Source of the DNA: Candidatus Mediterraneibacter vanvlietii | GTDB taxonomy: Bacteria; Bacillota; Clostridia; Lachnospirales; Lachnospiraceae | Assembly (NCBI GenBank): GCA_019113645.1 | Contig: DXGZ01000098.1 | Span: 1-42,099, forward strand | Length of the DNA stretch: 42,099 bases | Direction of reading: 5' to 3' | Part shown: piece after piece, positions 34,668 to 42,099 of the stretch | Layout of the letters: every line of letters begins with the position of its first letter | Position numbering within the stretch: position 1 is the stretch's first letter | The notes under the pieces: model-generated | What the model saw: only the letters and a program-made list of their open reading frames with translations | Told to the model about the DNA's origin: nothing | Database searches by the model: none | Made by a program: the position numbers and the translations under genes

Positions 34668-35525
34668 ATGAAAAATAACAAGGAATACTCAGACTGGTTT
34701 GATGATGATTTTGAAGTAACTTATGAAGAGGATTACAGGGCCGCCGGCGATGCGCATCATACTTCGGGCGACACACGGGAATACAAAAGCAGCGGTCAGG
34801 ATACATACTCTTCCGATGAAACTGTATACATGGACAGTGAGAAATACAACCGATATCTTGCAGGTTATGACAGAAATGATTACGACGATAACAACGATGA
34901 TGATCTGTATTCGGATGAGAGACATTCTTCCCGCAGATCTTCCGGCCGTGATGACTCCGATTATGACATGGACAACAGAGATGACCGGAGACGCTCTTCA
35001 CGCAGAAGGCGGGGAAAAGGTGTTCCTCTTGCCGCTCCGATTCGAAAAGGCGGACGTGCTCTCTCCAAACTGGCTCAGGCGATCGTAAGAAGCCTTACCG
35101 CCATACTGATCATTGCAACTTCGGTGTATGTCACCTGGACATTCTGGCGTGCAAGCACTCCTTACGGTGATATTATGGACATGATTGAGAACAGGCAGCC
35201 GACCATGACCATGGCTGCATACTTAAGCTGCGTGGCAATTTTTATCCTGTTCGAATTCATCTCCCTGATCTGGTCCATGACAAAAGTCAGGGTGCGCGAC
35301 GGCTACACTTCCTGGAAGGAAGACGCAGGACGTGGCATCACTTCTTTTATCATTGTTTTTGCAGTCTCATATCTTGCGTTTTTCATCAGTCCGCTTCTCC
35401 CGGATTCCCCGGAAATCATCTATGGACTGAAAGGAGCGCTCGACGTATACGGCTCCATGCACAATGTGCTTCTCGGACTGTGCGCCGCCGGAATCATATC
35501 CTGCCTTGTGCGGAAATATTTATAG
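34668..35525 (+). CDS. Unknown membrane protein with disordered charged N-terminus
   Basis: I do not recognise this 285-residue protein. Residues 1-110 are predicted disordered: rich in Asp, Tyr, Ser and Glu (FDDDFEVTYEEDY, RNDYDDNNDDDLYSDE), then a basic cluster (RRRSSRRRRGKG). Four hydrophobic segments follow at about residues 140-160, 180-205, 220-245 and 260-280. The acidic-then-basic tail probably faces the cytoplasm and could bind nucleic acid, membrane lipid or the cell-division apparatus. It is the only unbroken plus-strand gene here besides rpsT. It converges with the recombinase-like gene with no bases between the two stop codons. Confidence 0.85.
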   Translation: MKNNKEYSDWFDDDFEVTYEEDYRAAGDAHHTSGDTREYKSSGQDTYSSDETVYMDSEKYNRYLAGYDRNDYDDNNDDDLYSDERHSSRRSSGRDDSDYDMDNRDDRRRSSRRRRGKGVPLAAPIRKGGRALSKLAQAIVRSLTAILIIATSVYVTWTFWRASTPYGDIMDMIENRQPTMTMAAYLSCVAIFILFEFISLIWSMTKVRVRDGYTSWKEDAGRGITSFIIVFAVSYLAFFISPLLPDSPEIIYGLKGALDVYGSMHNVLLGLCAAGIISCLVRKYL

Positions 35526-36413
35526 CTAGGGCTTTTCAATATGGATCTTCACCAGGTCAGAAGCGTTTCTTCTGAGATTGCCCCTGTAACCGGCGCCCTG
35601 ATATCTGCGGATCTGGTGCTGGGTGCGGCCCATCTGTTCCGCAGTCTCCCGGGCTGATGCCCCATAGGAAAACAGATTGAATGCGCAGCTGTTACGGACA
35701 TCCTGAGCACTGTAGGATCGGATTCCGGCAGCTGCGCAGTATTTTTTCATCATCCTGCTGATATACATTGTGTTGAGCGGTCTGCCGCTTCGGTTATAGA
35801 ACAGGGTGTCATAAATCTCTCTCTGATTCATATAGGTTTTCAGAATCTCCCATGCGTCTCCCGGTATGTAACATGGCAGTTCCCGTTCTTTCAGATCCGC
35901 ATAGATCCCATCGTCATATCGAATAAAGTCCTCCTCCCCTCCTAAAGATACAATCTCCGTTGACGTCAAGCCCGCACGGTACATAAGAGTCAGGATCGCA
36001 TATGCTGCCAGATTATTTTCCGCTGCACGGAGCAGAGCGTCCATGTCTTCTACCGGCACACTGCCTGCGAGTCTGGATTCTTTTGCCATATTTTTCAGAT
36101 ACGGGTAAAAATAATCATGTTCATCCCGGTTTCCGTCATGTTCATTTAAAAATGAAGCATAAGAATGAAGCTCGCGGAACTTTTTCGTTCTTGTGATCAT
36201 ACTGATCTTCCCTGATGTTACCGCAGCTGTCATATATTCGTAGTATTTGCGAACATCTTCCCGCCCCGCGTCTTCGAACGGTTTTCCGACAATGCGGCAG
36301 AATTCACTGATGTCTGACCTGTAGGATGCTTCCGTCGTCTCACTGCGGAATCTCTTTCTGAATAAATTCCATGTTTCTATATTGACAAATTCGGTGCGAT
36401 CGTTTTGGCTCAA
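35526..36413 (-). CDS. Degenerate tyrosine-recombinase-like protein
   Basis: This 295-residue protein has the two-domain layout of XerC/D-type recombinases: an N-terminal SAM-like core-binding domain (about residues 10-95) and a C-terminal catalytic fold. The usual catalytic pentad is mostly altered. The first arginine position reads MYRAGLTSTEI (Thr where GLR is expected), the HxxRH box reads QDVRN, and the later histidine reads MGRTQ. The second arginine and the tyrosine (RRYQG) remain. It starts at a TTG behind GGGGAGGG, with a good promoter. There are no att-like repeats or transposon genes beside it, so it looks like a resident regulator or inactive recombinase. Confidence 0.8.
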   Translation of the reverse strand: MSQNDRTEFVNIETWNLFRKRFRSETTEASYRSDISEFCRIVGKPFEDAGREDVRKYYEYMTAAVTSGKISMITRTKKFRELHSYASFLNEHDGNRDEHDYFYPYLKNMAKESRLAGSVPVEDMDALLRAAENNLAAYAILTLMYRAGLTSTEIVSLGGEEDFIRYDDGIYADLKERELPCYIPGDAWEILKTYMNQREIYDTLFYNRSGRPLNTMYISRMMKKYCAAAGIRSYSAQDVRNSCAFNLFSYGASARETAEQMGRTQHQIRRYQGAGYRGNLRRNASDLVKIHIEKP

Positions 36414-36454
36414 CAGATGACCCTCCCCTCTTTGTGTGAAAAGTTTTTATATAT

Positions 36455-36501
36455 GTTATTAGTATTATTCATACTATAACATTTAGTTTTTGAAAAATCA
36501 A
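36455..36501 (-). promoter_or_regulatory. Promoter and operator-like repeat of the recombinase-like gene
   Basis: On the minus strand TTGATT (complement of 36496-36501) is 17 bases from TATAGT (complement of 36473-36478). An inverted repeat GTTAT-AGTAT/ATACT-ATAAC (36455-36480, one extra base in one arm) overlaps the -10, a position suited to repression. Confidence 0.6.
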
Positions 36502-36547
36502 GGCCACACATTCACAGCGCAGCCCTTTTAAAGTAATACACTTTTAT

Positions 36548-36874
36548 TTAATCATTGATAATCAGTGCCATGAAGACGAGATCTTCATCCCCTGAATTGC
36601 TGAGTCCGTGTCCGCACCCGTCCGGAGTAAATGTCCTGTCTCCTGCCTTCACCGGGCGGATCGTACCGTTATCATCATAATTTCCTTCTCCTTTGAGGAT
36701 ATAGTAAGTCTCGCTCTCCCCATGATGCTCGTGATATCCGAGAGAACATCCCGGTTCGATCGTCACTTCCGCATAGAGGCGGCATTTGCCGTTGAGCTCC
36801 TCCTCGCCGAGGATGTGTTTAATCAGCACATGCCCTCTGCCTCCTGCCATATTTTCCACTCTCTCTGTCTTCAT
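36548..36874 (-). CDS. Cupin-domain protein
   Basis: This is a small single-domain cupin of about 108 residues. The two cupin motifs are visible: GYHEHHGESETYYILKGEG, with the metal-ligand histidines and glutamate, and GDRTFTPDGCGHGLSN, with the last histidine. The fold binds a metal and often a sugar or small acid, so no specific reaction can be assigned. The ATG at 36874 has AGGAGG seven bases upstream; the longer frame from 36925 is unlikely. It lies 57 bases after the aldo/keto reductase and is probably co-transcribed with it. Confidence 0.88.
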   Translation of the reverse strand: MKTERVENMAGGRGHVLIKHILGEEELNGKCRLYAEVTIEPGCSLGYHEHHGESETYYILKGEGNYDDNGTIRPVKAGDRTFTPDGCGHGLSNSGDEDLVFMALIIND

Positions 36875-36931
36875 TTTTGCTCCTCCTGTCCTGCTCTTTC
36901 CTGATTGTTCAGCATTTCTGAACACATTCTA

Positions 36932-38065
36932 TCACATTCCAAGCTTTTCCGCAAAGTCAGACATTGCCTCGGAGATTTTAATCTGCTGCGGACAGACAGC
37001 CTCGCAGCTTCTGCATCCGATACATGCGCTCGGCTTCTTCTCATCCGGATATGATGAAAGCGCCATCGGCGCGATGAATCCGCCGTCTGTAAAGCAGTGC
37101 TCATTGTACAGGTTCAGAAGCTCCGGAATGTCGAGTCCCTGCGGGCAGTGGCTTACACAGTAATGGCATGCCGTGCACGGAAGGACTTTTTTCTCCAGCA
37201 TATTGTCGGCAACCGCCAGCAGAGTCTTCATCTCGTCGTCAGTAAGCGGCTTATCCTCCTCATATGTACGGATGTTCTCCTGAAGCTGCTCCATATTCGA
37301 CATACCGGAGAGCACGACTTTCACTTCCGGAAGCGTCTGGAGAAAACGGAATGCCCATGCTGGAATCTCTTCATCCGGGCGGAGCGCTTTCAGTTTTGCT
37401 GTGTTTTCCTCTGACAGAGACGCCAGTTTACCGCCGCGCAGAGGTTCCATTACCCACACCGGAATCTGATACTCATTCAAGAGTTCCACTTTCGCCTTCG
37501 CATCCTGGAACGTCCAGTCGAGATAATTGATCTGAAGCTGGCAGAACTCCATATCTTTTCCGTAAGCTTCAAGGAATCTCTTCAGCACGTCATAGTTTCC
37601 GTGTGCAGAAAATCCAAGGTGACGGATTCTTCCGTTTTCCTTCTGTTTCATAAGGTAATCATAGATGCCGTATTTTTCATCGAGATATGCATCAATATTC
37701 ATCTCGCACACATTATGGAACAGATAGAAATCAAAATACTCCACCTTGCATTTCTTAAGCTGTTCCTCAAAGATTGTTTCCACTTTGTCCATGTTTGAGA
37801 GATCATATCCCGGGAATTTTGTCGCAAGATAAAACCGGTCTCTCGGATACTTCTTCAGAGCGTTTCCCATAATGATCTCCGACTGGCCTCCGTGGTATCC
37901 CCATGCAGTGTCATAATAATTAACGCCATGTTCCATCGCATACGCAACCATTGCTTCCGCGGCTTCCGCGTCAATCCGGGAGTCATCACCGTCAATAACA
38001 GGAAGACGCATGGCGCCCATTCCTAGGGCAGACAGTTTTAAATTCTGAAACTCTCTGTAAATCAT
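36932..38065 (-). CDS. Aldo/keto reductase with C-terminal 4Fe-4S ferredoxin domain
   Basis: This 377-residue oxidoreductase is of a type common in anaerobes. The TIM-barrel part has a full catalytic tetrad: Asp52 and Tyr57 (YYDTAWGYHGG), Lys83 (ATKFPGYD) and His117 (YLFHNV). A C-terminal ferredoxin-like domain has two clusters of cysteines, CTACHYCVSHCP and CIGCRSCEAVCP. It can therefore couple NAD(P)H or carbonyl chemistry to iron-sulfur electron transfer; the substrate is unknown. AGGAG lies ten bases before the ATG. It has its own promoter with an operator-like repeat and a leader hairpin. Confidence 0.93.
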   Translation of the reverse strand: MIYREFQNLKLSALGMGAMRLPVIDGDDSRIDAEAAEAMVAYAMEHGVNYYDTAWGYHGGQSEIIMGNALKKYPRDRFYLATKFPGYDLSNMDKVETIFEEQLKKCKVEYFDFYLFHNVCEMNIDAYLDEKYGIYDYLMKQKENGRIRHLGFSAHGNYDVLKRFLEAYGKDMEFCQLQINYLDWTFQDAKAKVELLNEYQIPVWVMEPLRGGKLASLSEENTAKLKALRPDEEIPAWAFRFLQTLPEVKVVLSGMSNMEQLQENIRTYEEDKPLTDDEMKTLLAVADNMLEKKVLPCTACHYCVSHCPQGLDIPELLNLYNEHCFTDGGFIAPMALSSYPDEKKPSACIGCRSCEAVCPQQIKISEAMSDFAEKLGM

Positions 38066-38097
38066 AGCTCATTCTCTCCTTTTCCTGACATAATTGA

Positions 38098-38137
38098 TCT
38101 GCAGAACGGAATGTAATCATGCATCCTGTTCTGCAGA
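38098..38137 (-). promoter_or_regulatory. Leader hairpin of the aldo/keto reductase operon
   Basis: TCTGCAGAAC (38098-38107) and GTTCTGCAGA (38128-38137) are a perfect 10-bp inverted repeat, extended inward by GGAATG/CATCC. It lies in the 5' leader and is not followed by a U run, so it is not a simple terminator. Confidence 0.55.
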
Positions 38138-38153
38138 CCCAGTTCTTTTCTTT

Positions 38154-38209
38154 ATTATAATTGTTATCCCGGGAAATGTCGAATACCTGTTATATATAGT
38201 AAGGTATTC
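38154..38209 (-). promoter_or_regulatory. Promoter and operator of the aldo/keto reductase operon
   Basis: On the minus strand TCGACA (complement of 38177-38182) is 17 bases from TATAAT (complement of 38154-38159). The inverted repeat GAATACCT/AGGTATTC (38181-38188 and 38202-38209) touches the -35 element, a likely binding site for a dimeric regulator. Confidence 0.65.
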
Positions 38210-38270
38210 ATTCTGGCTATACTTGCTGTAATGAGCGGCTATCCGGCCGTCCTCTCCCGCTGCGGCATGT

Positions 38271-38471
38271 CTATATGTCCAGCTCCGGCGGTTCGTCCAG
38301 ATGCTCCGGGACGTATTTCCCGTTCTTTTTCCTCTGTCGGACGCATTCGGTCAGCAGGTATTCGATCTGCCCGTTAACCGAGCGGAAATCGTCCTCTGCC
38401 CAGGCTGCAATGGCATCGTACAGTTTCGCAGAGAGCCGGAGCGGGATCTGTTTCTTTTTCTGATCAGCCAT
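38271..38471 (-). CDS. Arc-type ribbon-helix-helix DNA-binding protein
   Basis: This 66-residue protein fits the Arc/MetJ ribbon-helix-helix fold: a beta strand (KKQIPLRLS), helix A ([14 protein letters not shown]) and helix B ([19 protein letters not shown]), with a polar tail. Such proteins bind DNA as dimers on palindromes. It starts 16 bases after the SPFH gene, with a weak ribosome site (GGCGGAC). Coupling to an SPFH gene suggests it regulates that operon or, less likely, acts as an antitoxin. A perfect palindrome overlaps the SPFH -10. Confidence 0.8.
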   Translation of the reverse strand: MADQKKKQIPLRLSAKLYDAIAAWAEDDFRSVNGQIEYLLTECVRQRKKNGKYVPEHLDEPPELDI

Positions 38472-38487
38472 CCGTTATTCCGTCCGC

Positions 38488-39525
38488 CTAGTACAGGCTT
38501 CCTGAATTCACGATCGGCTGGGCATCCCTGTTTCCGCAGAGAACAACAAGCAAATTGGATACCATGGCAGCCTTCCGTTCCTCATCCAGTTCCACCACGC
38601 CCTTTTCATTCAGGCGATCCAAAGCCATCTCCACCATTCCGACAGCTCCGTCCACAATCATCTTGCGGGCATCTACCACTGCGGATGCCTGCTGCCTCTG
38701 AAGCATAACCGCTGCGATCTCCGGTGCATATGCCAGATAAGTAATCCGCGCCTCGATCACTTCGAGCCCTGCTTCCCTCACCCTCTCCTGGATCTCGTCA
38801 CGGATCCGGGCGGCAACGATTTCGCTGGAGCCTCTCAGGCTTCCCTCATCAGCGATGCCGTCTCCGGTTGTGTCCACATTCGGAGCTACATCATACGGGT
38901 AGATCCTGACGATATTGCGCAGTGCGGTATCACACTGAAGGGACAGATATTCCTTGTAATTGTCCACGTTGAACACGGCCTTTGCCGTATCCACAACTCT
39001 CCACATAACCGCGATCCCGATCTCCACCGGATTTCCGAGACAGTCGTTGATCTTCTGACGATTGTTGTTCAGCGTCATGATCTTAAGGGAGATCTTCTTG
39101 CTGGAAGAGCCTGTTCCAGAGCCGTCCGCCTTGCTCATATTGAACGCAAGAGACAGAGCCGATTTTGCGGCGGTATTCCCATTGTCCACATCTCCGCTCT
39201 GGTGCAGATGCGTGTCTGCTGCCGGATTCACACTTGAAGAAAACGGATTTACAAAATAAAACCCTTCATTTTTCAACGTGCCCGTATATTTTCCAAACAG
39301 CGTCAGAACAAGCGCCTCCTGCGGTTTGAGAATCCGAAGGCCGCAGTACGGAATCCAGCCGATACACAGCCAGATGATGCTGACAACAAGGAGCGCCGGG
39401 CTGTATCCGTCACCGAGCATCATCCCCCCGAAAATACATCCTGCCACTGCTCCCAGATAGAGAATCGTAGTGAGAATAAGAACGAGCATACCATTTTTTC
39501 TGTGTAATAATACTTTTTCCTCCAT
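38488..39525 (-). CDS. SPFH-domain (flotillin/stomatin-like) membrane protein
   Basis: This 345-residue membrane-anchored protein has two hydrophobic segments (about residues 13-35 and 43-62) followed by an SPFH/band 7 domain. The domain has the opening LKPQEALVLTLFGKYTGTLKNEGFYFVNPF, then PVEIGIAVMWRVVDTAKAVFNV and the helical VREAGLEVIEARITYLAYAPEIAAVMLQRQQA. SPFH proteins form large membrane-associated oligomers that organise microdomains or proteases. GGAGGG lies seven bases before the ATG. It is first in an operon with the ribbon-helix-helix protein. Confidence 0.92.
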   Translation of the reverse strand: MEEKVLLHRKNGMLVLILTTILYLGAVAGCIFGGMMLGDGYSPALLVVSIIWLCIGWIPYCGLRILKPQEALVLTLFGKYTGTLKNEGFYFVNPFSSSVNPAADTHLHQSGDVDNGNTAAKSALSLAFNMSKADGSGTGSSSKKISLKIMTLNNNRQKINDCLGNPVEIGIAVMWRVVDTAKAVFNVDNYKEYLSLQCDTALRNIVRIYPYDVAPNVDTTGDGIADEGSLRGSSEIVAARIRDEIQERVREAGLEVIEARITYLAYAPEIAAVMLQRQQASAVVDARKMIVDGAVGMVEMALDRLNEKGVVELDEERKAAMVSNLLVVLCGNRDAQPIVNSGSLY

Positions 39526-39557
39526 TGCAAAACCCTCCTTACATTATCCTTTCTTTT

Positions 39558-39596
39558 TGATATCATCATGATATCATTTTATATCTTTCGTGTAAA
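39558..39596 (-). promoter_or_regulatory. Promoter with perfect palindromic operator before the SPFH gene
   Basis: On the minus strand TTTACA (complement of 39591-39596) is 17 bases from TATCAT (complement of 39568-39573). TGATATCAT and ATGATATCA (39558-39576), separated by one base, form a perfect palindrome covering the -10. Binding there would block transcription; the ribbon-helix-helix protein of the same operon is the obvious candidate. Confidence 0.7.
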
Positions 39597-39618
39597 GAGG
39601 ATTAACACGATTTTAACA

Positions 39619-40236
39619 TCAGCGGATGAAATTCATCTGTTCAGGGGCTTCTTTTTCCGGAAGTCCGAACTGCTCTTTGCCAAGCGCAATGCTCTTCATG
39701 AGGAATGCCATATTTCTCGCAAGTGTACGCATTGTCTGAAGGCCTTCGCGGTCCTGCGCCGCCTCGCCCGGCGCTCTGCCGTGAATGCTGTTCCAGTACT
39801 GGCTGGAAGCCACCGGCATACCGCAGATTGTGAAGTACTTGTTCAGCTCGTCAAACGTTGCGGAGAGCCCGCCCCTTCTTGCAGCCACAACGCTGGCTCC
39901 CACCTTCATACGCTTATCAAAATGAGTGCTGTAGAACAGACGGTCCAGGAATGCGATCAGCGTTGCGTTGGCAGACGCATAGTAGACCGGGCTTGCCACA
40001 ACCAGCCCGTCGCATTCTTCGAATTTAGGCGCTGTCTCATTCACCAGATCATCGAATACACATCTTCCTTTGTCCGAACATGAATAGCAGGCAATGCAGC
40101 CTCTGATGTCCTTATTGCCCACATGGACGATCTCCGTCTCGATCCCTTCCTGGGAAAAGACCTTTTCCATCTCGGCAAGAGCCGTGTAAGTATTGCCCTT
40201 TGCATGCGGGCTTCCATTGATCATCAATACTTTCAT
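39619..40236 (-). CDS. NADPH-dependent FMN reductase / iron-sulfur flavoprotein-like
   Basis: This 205-residue flavodoxin-fold oxidoreductase has the FMN phosphate loop NGSPHAKGNTY at the N-terminus, and VVASPVYYASANATLIAFLDR. A cysteine set, GCIACYSCSDKGRC, resembles the cluster motif of iron-sulfur flavoproteins in anaerobes, though spacing alone does not prove a cluster. It probably reduces flavin or quinone-like compounds, or nitroaromatics. AGGAGG lies ten bases before the ATG. It is transcribed from its own promoter, which overlaps the end of the GH32 gene. Confidence 0.88.
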   Translation of the reverse strand: MKVLMINGSPHAKGNTYTALAEMEKVFSQEGIETEIVHVGNKDIRGCIACYSCSDKGRCVFDDLVNETAPKFEECDGLVVASPVYYASANATLIAFLDRLFYSTHFDKRMKVGASVVAARRGGLSATFDELNKYFTICGMPVASSQYWNSIHGRAPGEAAQDREGLQTMRTLARNMAFLMKSIALGKEQFGLPEKEAPEQMNFIR

Positions 40237-40280
40237 ATTCTGTCATCCTCCTCTTTGTCATCTCTAAAATACTGGAAGGA

Positions 40281-40314
40281 AGGCGGGGAAAGTCACCAAT
40301 AGCTTCCCCCGCCT
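40281..40314 (-). promoter_or_regulatory. GC-rich hairpin in the FMN reductase leader
   Basis: AGGCGGGGAAAG (40281-40292) and CTTCCCCCGCCT (40303-40314) pair over 12 bases with one mismatch. It lies between the promoter and the Shine-Dalgarno. No strong U run follows, so it may end GH32 transcripts only weakly or act as a leader structure. Confidence 0.5.
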
Positions 40315-40327
40315 GTTTCCATTTCCG

Positions 40328-40356
40328 ATTATAACTCTGTCCTATTTATATTGCAA
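40328..40356 (-). promoter_or_regulatory. Promoter of the FMN reductase gene
   Basis: On the minus strand TTGCAA (complement of 40351-40356) is 17 bases from TATAAT (complement of 40328-40333). The -35 lies within the final codons of the GH32 gene. Confidence 0.75.
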
Positions 40357-41659
40357 GAATCTCGAATCTTCCGCTTCCTTTGCATGACAGCCCGCGCTCA
40401 TCTGTTCCAAGATAAAAACGGGTGGTGAGTACGGTTTCTCCGTTGTTGACAAATATTTCAGCGATCGAACTGTCAATCACAAGAAAGAGTTCTTCTGCCT
40501 CTTCTTCCACATATCCGATCCGCTCTCTGCGTCCTCCTCCGCATGCGGACATCTCTCCCTCCCCGTTCAGGAAAGAAAGCTCAACCCGGCTGCCGCTGGT
40601 CCGGATCGTCAGGCAGTTCCCGTCTCTTCCGAGCCGGATCTCCGCGCAGCCGCCCCGGATCTCCCGCACTCTGACGCACACAGTCTCATCCTTCCAGCAG
40701 TATATCCCGCCTTCCGTCTCTCTTCCCTCCCACGGAAGATTATGAAGCTCCCGGATCGGCATCCGGAAGATCTTCCCGTCCCGTTCCGTCAGCTCGCAGG
40801 GAAGGGTCAGGCAGTGCTGCCATCCGTTCTCAACCGACAGGTTGCGGTGTTCCTTCTCTGTATCAGGTACTCCTGCCCAGCCGATCAGGATCCGGCGGCC
40901 GTCCTCTGCCTCAAATGTCTGCGGGGCATAGAAATCAAATCCCATATCCCACTCACGGAACGACGTTTCCGGGTCCGTGGCATCTGAGAGAAAACAGTAC
41001 CCGGACTGATAGATGTTCTGGTACCTGTCAGGACCCGATGGAAGTCCCTGGGGACAGAAGGAAAGAAACCGCTCTCCTCCCAGTTCAAAAATGTCAGGGC
41101 ATTCCCACATATATCCGAATCTCTGTTCCGGCGTCACGCTCCGCGCAAGCGTCCAGTTTTTCCTGTCCCCGGACCGGTAGATGAGGATCCCGCCTCTGTC
41201 AGCGCGTTCTCCCGACTCATCCCAGGCACGTTCCCTTGCTCCCAGCACCATAAAATACTGCCCTTCTTCTTTCCATACTTTCGGATCCCGGATGTGCTGG
41301 GTCATGCTGTCCGGGTAATCCTCCATTCCAAGCAGTTTTATCTTCCCGGACATCTGCTGTCCATCCCCGGACTCAACCAGAATCTGGGTCGAGACACGTC
41401 CCTGATCAATATAGTCATAATCTCCCGGCTTCTTGACATTTCCCGTGTAGAAGAGATACATTCTGTCATCCTCGACCAGTGCGGAGCCGGAATACACACC
41501 GTCCTCATCCTCCGGCGTATCTGCCGTGAGCACCGGATCCTGGTACTCCCAGTGCAGCATATCTCTGCTCGTGCAGTGTCCCCAGTATCCGCCTCCGCCG
41601 TTGACATTCAATGGAGAATACTGAAAATACGCGTGATAGATCCCTCTGAACTGACGCAA
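40346..41659 (-). pseudogene. GH32 beta-fructosidase, 5'-truncated
   Basis: This is a glycoside hydrolase family 32 enzyme (sucrose/fructan hydrolase). Recognisable parts are GIYHAYFQYSPLNVNGGGGYWGHCTS, LFYTGN, IRDPKVW (transition-state aspartate) and MWECPDIFEL (acid/base glutamate), plus the C-terminal beta-sandwich. The N-terminal WMNDPNG motif with the nucleophile aspartate is missing: the frame reads WICGGICLRQF there and continues into sequence of the AraC gene on the other strand. The only frame start is a TTG at 41740 inside that gene, without a ribosome site. The gene is therefore broken or misjoined at about 41655 and should be inactive as it stands. Confidence 0.8.
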
Positions 41660-42024
41660 GCAAATTCCCCCGCAAATCCATCCCGCCAAAAGAAAAGAAG
41701 ATTTCCTACGTGGAGGAAGCGCTCCGCTACATTGAGGCAAACTACGCCCACTCCGTCAACATCCAGGTCATCGCCGACCACTTAAATATCGAGCGCACCT
41801 ACCTGTACCGGCTGTTCAAAGACATCACCGGCGTCTCCCCGCAGGAGTACCTTCTGGACTACCGGATCCGCCGGGCGTGCAGTCTGTTAAAAGAGACAGA
41901 CCTGCCGGTCAGCGATATCGCTAGATCCGTGGGGTACGGAGATGCACTGTATTTCTCCCGGCTGTTTAAGCAAAAAAAAGGAAGCCCGCCCTCACAGTAC
42001 CGTAAGGGACAGGCTTCGTTATAA
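41650..42024 (+). pseudogene. AraC-family regulator, N-terminally truncated
   Basis: The AraC-type double helix-turn-helix is complete: VNIQVIADHLNIERTYLYRLF, then DYRIRRACSLLKETDLPVSDIARSVGYGDALYFSRLFK and the final GSPPSQYR. The frame is open from just after a TGA at 41647, and the first codons (ASKFPRKSIPPKEKK) look like an interdomain linker. The N-terminal ligand-binding domain is absent. A GTG at 41710 could start a bare DNA-binding domain but has no good ribosome site. It points away from the GH32 gene, and both are cut at the same place. It was probably the local sugar-responsive activator. Confidence 0.8.
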
Positions 42025-42099
42025 TTCTTTTGTTTTCGGGGTTTTCTGTGCTGTTTTTCTTTATTTTTATATTCTTGATTCTTTTTTGAAATATGTCAA
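42025..42099. other. Right-edge A/T-rich sequence
   Basis: After the AraC stop the sequence is T-rich with no open frame. A GAAGCC/GGCTTC repeat at the end of the AraC coding sequence, with CCCT/AGGG inside it, could form a terminator, but the T runs start about ten bases later. Confidence 0.4.

Noticed and set aside
35526..36413. Integrated mobile element carrying an integrase
   Set aside because: No attachment-site repeats, no neighbouring tRNA and no phage or conjugation genes; the catalytic residues are also lost.

Overview
The window looks like chromosome from a spore-forming, low-oxygen Firmicute, most likely a Lachnospiraceae (Clostridium cluster XIVa) gut bacterium. The evidence is the order rimP-nusA-rnpM-ylxQ-infB-rbfA-nrnA-truB-ribF, the spore genes gpr-spoIIP beside rpsT, a 4Fe-4S aldo/keto reductase, TTG/GTG starts behind strong GGAGG sites, and close matches to TTGACA-17-TATAAT promoters. 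The genus cannot be fixed from sequence alone. Almost every gene lies on the minus strand; the plus-strand genes are rpsT, an unknown membrane protein (34668-35525) and a broken AraC gene at the right edge.

Region 1 (1-15.8 kb) is conserved housekeeping. The nusA-infB operon starts at a clear promoter with a compact, possibly attenuating leader. A type II topoisomerase pair (parE-parC-like) follows, with a large nested hairpin downstream of parC. Then come the sporulation pair gpr-spoIIP and divergent rpsT with its own promoter, leader hairpin and terminator.

Region 2 (15.8-21.7 kb) holds an orphan PyrE-like phosphoribosyltransferase, a MATE exporter, an ilvN-ilvC operon without ilvB, and an ABC-F ATPase with a repeat-built linker and an altered second Walker B motif.

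Region 3 (19.8-34.6 kb) is an envelope-stress and drug-response neighbourhood. One two-component/ABC module is RR - ABC ATPase - permease - HK, with the ABC-F gene 27 bp downstream. A second is RR - soluble HK - ABC ATPase - FtsX-type permease. Between them is an unknown membrane protein. Upstream of the second module is an operon for a family 2 glycosyltransferase, a YiiX/NlpC-like protein and an MprF-type flippase, and a 52-residue membrane peptide gene. Those two transcripts share an unusual promoter design: two half-sites 21 bp apart, about 41 bp from an identical 11-nt box, which suggests one response regulator controls both.

Region 4 (34.6-42.1 kb) is accessory. It contains an acidic/arginine-rich membrane protein, a tyrosine-recombinase-fold protein that has lost most catalytic residues, a cupin, an aldo/keto reductase, an SPFH + ribbon-helix-helix pair with a perfect palindrome on its -10, an FMN reductase, and a GH32 beta-fructosidase gene and divergent AraC gene that have both lost their 5' ends at one junction near 41655.

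No tRNA, rRNA, CRISPR array or intact insertion sequence was seen. With the starts chosen here, no gene-free stretch exceeds 300 bases.
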